Shown here piece by piece: positions 30,449 through 33,311 of a DNA stretch of 33,311 nt. The translations under genes and the position numbers were made by a program. The notes under the pieces are model-generated. The model made no database searches and had not been told where the DNA came from. It saw only the letters and a list, made by a program, of their open reading frames with translations. Source of the stretch: Ruminococcaceae bacterium UBA1730 (GTDB taxonomy: Bacteria > Bacillota > Clostridia > Oscillospirales > Acutalibacteraceae). Location of the stretch: assembly GCA_002315935.1 (NCBI GenBank), contig DCII01000014.1:11259-44569 (forward strand), read 5' to 3'. Numbering within the stretch: the stretch's first letter is position 1; each line of letters opens with the position of its first letter.

Positions 30449-33208
30449 ATGGGATTTTTAAGCAAAATTTTCGGCGATTATTCAACAAAGGAAGTTAAAA
30501 GAGTTCGCCCTCTCTGCGACAAGGTTCTTGCTCTTGAACCGCAGTTTGCCGCTCTTTCTGATGAAGAGCTTCAGGCAAAAACTCCCGAATTCAAGGAAAG
30601 ACTTGCAAACGGTGAAACTCTGGATGATATTCTTCCCGAAGCATTCGCCGCCTGCCGCGAAGCATCATGGCGTGTTATCGGTCTGAAGCATTTTCCCGTT
30701 CAGATTATCGGCGGAATCATTCTTCATCAGGGAAGAATTGCCGAAATGAAGACAGGCGAAGGAAAAACTCTTGTTGCAACTCTGCCTGCATATCTGAATG
30801 CTCTTTCGGGCGATGGCGTTCATATCGTTACCGTCAATGATTATCTTGCCCGCCGAGACAGTGAGTGGATGGGCAAAGTTTACCGCTTCATGGGTCTTAC
30901 AGTCGGACTTATCATTCACGAGAAGGAAGGCAAGGAGCGTCAGGACGCCTACGCCGCAGACATAACCTATGGCACAAATAACGAAATGGGCTTCGATTAT
31001 CTTCGTGACAACATGGTAGTTTATAAGGAGCATAAGGTTCAGAGAGGTCATAACTTTGCCGTTGTGGATGAGGTTGACTCGATTCTTATTGATGAAGCGA
31101 GAACTCCGCTCATTATTTCCGGCAGAGGCGAAAAATCAACTGACCTTTACAAGATGGCGGATTCATTTGCCAAGGGTCTTCGATGCACAAGAATCAAAGA
31201 GGTTGAAGCAAAGGAAAATGTTGAAGACCTTGTTGATGAAAACTGCGATTATGTTGTTGACGAAAAGGCAAGAACCGCAACACTTACAAAGAGCGGTATC
31301 CAGAAGGCTGAAAAGTTCTTTAACCTTGAAAACCTTATGGATCCCGAAAACATGACAATTCAGCATCATGTCAATCAGGCAATCAAGGCTATCGGCGTTA
31401 TGCGTCGTGATGTTGATTATGTTGTAAAGGATAATCAGGTTCTTATCGTTGATGAATTCACGGGCAGAATTATGCTCGGCAGAAGATATAACGAGGGTCT
31501 CCATCAGGCTATCGAAGCAAAGGAAAATGTCAATGTTGAGCACGAGAGCAAAACTCTTGCCACAATCACATTCCAGAATTATTTCAGACTTTATAAAAAG
31601 CTTTCCGGCATGACCGGTACAGCTATGACCGAATCCGATGAATTCAATCAGATTTACGGTCTTGATGTTATCGAAATTCCGACAAATAAGCCGATGATAA
31701 GAAAAGATTATCCCGATGTGATTTACAAGACGGAAGCGGCTAAATATAATGCCGTTATCGAAAATATTCTTGAGTGCCACGAAAAAGGTCAGCCTGTTCT
31801 TGTCGGCACGGTTTCAATTGAAAAATCGGAGGTGCTGAGCAGACTTCTTAAAAATAAAGGTATCAAGCATGAAGTGCTCAACGCAAAGCATCACGACAAG
31901 GAGGCTGAAATTGTTGCTCAGGCAGGTAAGGAATATGCCGTAACAATTGCAACCAATATGGCAGGTCGTGGTACGGATATCAAGCTCGGCGGCAACTCCG
32001 AATATCTTGCAAAATCGGAGCTTCGCAGAATGGGTTATACGGAAGAGCTTATTGCGGAAGCAACCGGCTTTGCAGAAACGGATGACGAAGAAATCATTAA
32101 CGCAAGAAAAGAATATCAGGCTCTTGAAAAGAAATATGATGAGAGCATCAAGGAAGAGGCAGACAGAGTTAGAGAAGCGGGCGGTCTTTTCATTATCGGC
32201 ACAGAACGCCATGAATCAAGACGAATTGACAACCAGCTCCGTGGTCGTGCAGGCCGTCAAGGTGACCCGGGTGCAAGCCGTTTCTATATTGCTCTTGAGG
32301 ATGACCTTATGCGCCTTTTCGGCGGAGACAGACTTACCGCTGTTATGAACACCCTCAATGCGGATGAAAATATTCCCATTGAAGCAAAGATTGTTTCGAA
32401 TTCAATTGAAAGTGCACAGAAGAAGATTGAAGGCAGAAACTTCGGAATCAGAAAGAGCGTTCTTCAGTATGACGATGTTATGAACCGCCAGAGAGAGCTT
32501 ATCTATAAGCAGAGAAATCAGGTTCTTGACGGAGAAGAGTTAAAGCCCGTTATCATGCGAATGATTGACGGCAGTATCAACGATGCGGTTGACCTTGCCT
32601 GCTCCGACCACGCAAAGAGAGCGGAATGGAATCTCGAATCAATCAAGGAAAAATACAGAAGCTGGGGACTTATCGAGGACGGCGATTTCGATGAATCGCT
32701 TGATAAAGAGGACATCCGTGAGCTTCTTCTTGAGAGAGCACATAATGCCTATGAAGCAAGAGAAGCAAAATTCGGTGACCTTGCCGATGGCACGATGATT
32801 ATGAGAGAGCTTGAAAAGAGAATTCTTCTTTCGAATGTTGACAACAAGTGGATGGATCATATTGATGCAATGGATCAGCTCCGCAGAGGAATAGGCCTTC
32901 GTGCTTATGGTCAGACCGACCCCGTTGTTGCTTACAGAGAAGTCGGTTCGGATATGTTTGACAACATGAATGAGGATATCCGTGAAGACACCGCAAGAAT
33001 CATGCTCACCTATGAGGTCAAGACAGAGGAGGACACCAAACGCACACAGACCGCAAAGATAACCGCAACGAGCGGAGCCTCTGACGGAAGCGAAAAGGGC
33101 AGAACCGTTCGTAACGCCAAGGATAAGATAGGTCCTAATGACCCGTGCCCCTGCGGAAGCGGAAAGAAATATAAAAAGTGTTGCGGAGACCCTGCGAAAC
33201 AGCAATAA
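30449..33208 (+). CDS. secA: Preprotein translocase ATPase SecA
   Basis: A 919-residue SecA motor that drives secreted proteins through SecYEG. It starts MGFLSKIFGDYSTKEVKRVR, typical of SecA. Walker A KTGEGKTL is at residues 101-108, and the DEAD-type Walker B region VVDEVDSILIDEARTPLII is near residue 205. KKLSGMTGTAMTESDEF lies near residue 385, ATNMAGRGTDIKLG near 507, and QLRGRAGRQGDPGASRF near 602. The end carries the zinc-binding SEC-C motif NDPCPCGSGKKYKKCCG, which binds SecB or ribosomes in relatives. Length is normal for a full SecA1. GAGGTG lies upstream of the ATG. A bidirectional terminator follows. Confidence 0.98.
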   Translation: MGFLSKIFGDYSTKEVKRVRPLCDKVLALEPQFAALSDEELQAKTPEFKERLANGETLDDILPEAFAACREASWRVIGLKHFPVQIIGGIILHQGRIAEMKTGEGKTLVATLPAYLNALSGDGVHIVTVNDYLARRDSEWMGKVYRFMGLTVGLIIHEKEGKERQDAYAADITYGTNNEMGFDYLRDNMVVYKEHKVQRGHNFAVVDEVDSILIDEARTPLIISGRGEKSTDLYKMADSFAKGLRCTRIKEVEAKENVEDLVDENCDYVVDEKARTATLTKSGIQKAEKFFNLENLMDPENMTIQHHVNQAIKAIGVMRRDVDYVVKDNQVLIVDEFTGRIMLGRRYNEGLHQAIEAKENVNVEHESKTLATITFQNYFRLYKKLSGMTGTAMTESDEFNQIYGLDVIEIPTNKPMIRKDYPDVIYKTEAAKYNAVIENILECHEKGQPVLVGTVSIEKSEVLSRLLKNKGIKHEVLNAKHHDKEAEIVAQAGKEYAVTIATNMAGRGTDIKLGGNSEYLAKSELRRMGYTEELIAEATGFAETDDEEIINARKEYQALEKKYDESIKEEADRVREAGGLFIIGTERHESRRIDNQLRGRAGRQGDPGASRFYIALEDDLMRLFGGDRLTAVMNTLNADENIPIEAKIVSNSIESAQKKIEGRNFGIRKSVLQYDDVMNRQRELIYKQRNQVLDGEELKPVIMRMIDGSINDAVDLACSDHAKRAEWNLESIKEKYRSWGLIEDGDFDESLDKEDIRELLLERAHNAYEAREAKFGDLADGTMIMRELEKRILLSNVDNKWMDHIDAMDQLRRGIGLRAYGQTDPVVAYREVGSDMFDNMNEDIREDTARIMLTYEVKTEEDTKRTQTAKITATSGASDGSEKGRTVRNAKDKIGPNDPCPCGSGKKYKKCCGDPAKQQ

Positions 33209-33218
33209 TATACAGGAA

Positions 33219-33231
33219 ACGCATTTATTCA
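33219..33231 (+). repeat. Short word shared with the spoIID tail, copy after secA
   Basis: ACGCATTTATTCA is identical to 26654-26666. It is short, so on its own it could be chance, but the following bases (TTGTTCC versus GCGTTTCC) also look related. Confidence 0.35.
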
Positions 33232-33245
33232 TTGTTCCATAACAA

Positions 33246-33285
33246 AAAACTATCGCAAATGATTTTTTCCATCTGCGATAGTTTT
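33246..33285. terminator. Bidirectional terminator after secA
   Basis: A perfect 12-base stem, AAAACTATCGCA (33246-33257) with TGCGATAGTTTT (33274-33285), has a 16-base loop. The plus strand runs TTTTATCTTTT after the stem, and the minus strand TTTTTTG, so it can stop transcripts from both sides. Confidence 0.85.
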
Positions 33286-33311
33286 ATCTTTTGTGTGCTC
33301 GGCACGCACAT

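Noticed and set aside
30358..30465. N-terminal extension of the dCMP deaminase frame
   Set aside because: It would overlap the secA start and promoter region, shows no family similarity, and the ATG at 30357 has its own AAGGAG.
31163..31780. 205-codon minus-strand frame inside secA
   Set aside because: It is antisense to conserved SecA domains, with hydrophobic low-similarity sequence and no ribosome binding site.

Overview
The window looks like chromosome of an anaerobic, spore-forming, low-GC Clostridia member, probably a gut Oscillospirales/Ruminococcaceae-type organism. The evidence is a single-chain pyruvate:ferredoxin oxidoreductase, a clostridial 2[4Fe-4S] ferredoxin, a SpoIID-family protein, the Gram-positive darA-holB-ricT gene order, a three-gene L-fucose module, and strong AGGAGG ribosome binding sites. 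This is inference from gene content; there is no rRNA or tRNA gene to anchor the taxonomy. Most of the window is core genome. I see no CRISPR array, prophage, transposase, tRNA or rRNA.

Layout: (1) 29-3751, minus strand: L-fucose mutarotase, a sugar kinase of the RhaB/FucK family and L-fucose isomerase, with a clear promoter upstream. (2) 3828-4688, minus: rRNA dimethyladenosine methyltransferase RsmA, divergent from (3) 4851-8111, plus: galE, a HAD phosphatase, an ACT-domain protein and its UPF0210/DUF711 partner, tightly packed, then mntP and a TetR regulator. (4) 9504-12982, plus: a PutP-type sodium/solute symporter and an ABC exporter half-transporter, each with its own promoter. (5) 13046-18213, minus: a GltD-like flavin oxidoreductase, a truncated methyltransferase remnant, and pyruvate:ferredoxin oxidoreductase. 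(6) 18540-19049, plus: a CDP-alcohol phosphatidyltransferase, convergent with (7) a short ferredoxin gene at 19074-19244, minus.

(8) 19335-25499, minus: a seven-gene run of citrate synthase, a membrane protein of unknown function, an AEC-family transporter, a short QueG-like iron-sulfur protein, darA, holB and ricT, with gaps of 16 bases or less or start/stop overlaps. (9) 25605-26540, plus: SpoIID-like, followed by an unusually hairpin-dense intergenic block. (10) 26731-27561, minus: a lipoprotein with a Glu/Ala/Thr/Ser repeat stalk. (11) 27805-29863, plus: exodeoxyribonuclease III and a membrane-anchored protein of unknown function. (12) 29860-30357, minus: dCMP deaminase, divergent from (13) secA at 30449-33208, followed by a bidirectional terminator.

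Functional threads: fucose catabolism; pyruvate oxidation with ferredoxin reduction, plus citrate synthase, which gives a route from pyruvate to acetyl-CoA and citrate; and housekeeping (SecA, HolB, RsmA, Xth). The least explained items are the hairpin-dense block at 26541-26714 and the short words it shares with other intergenic regions, the ACT/DUF711 pair, the methyltransferase relic, the 21-base tandem duplication across the ricT stop codon, and the two membrane-associated proteins I could not identify.
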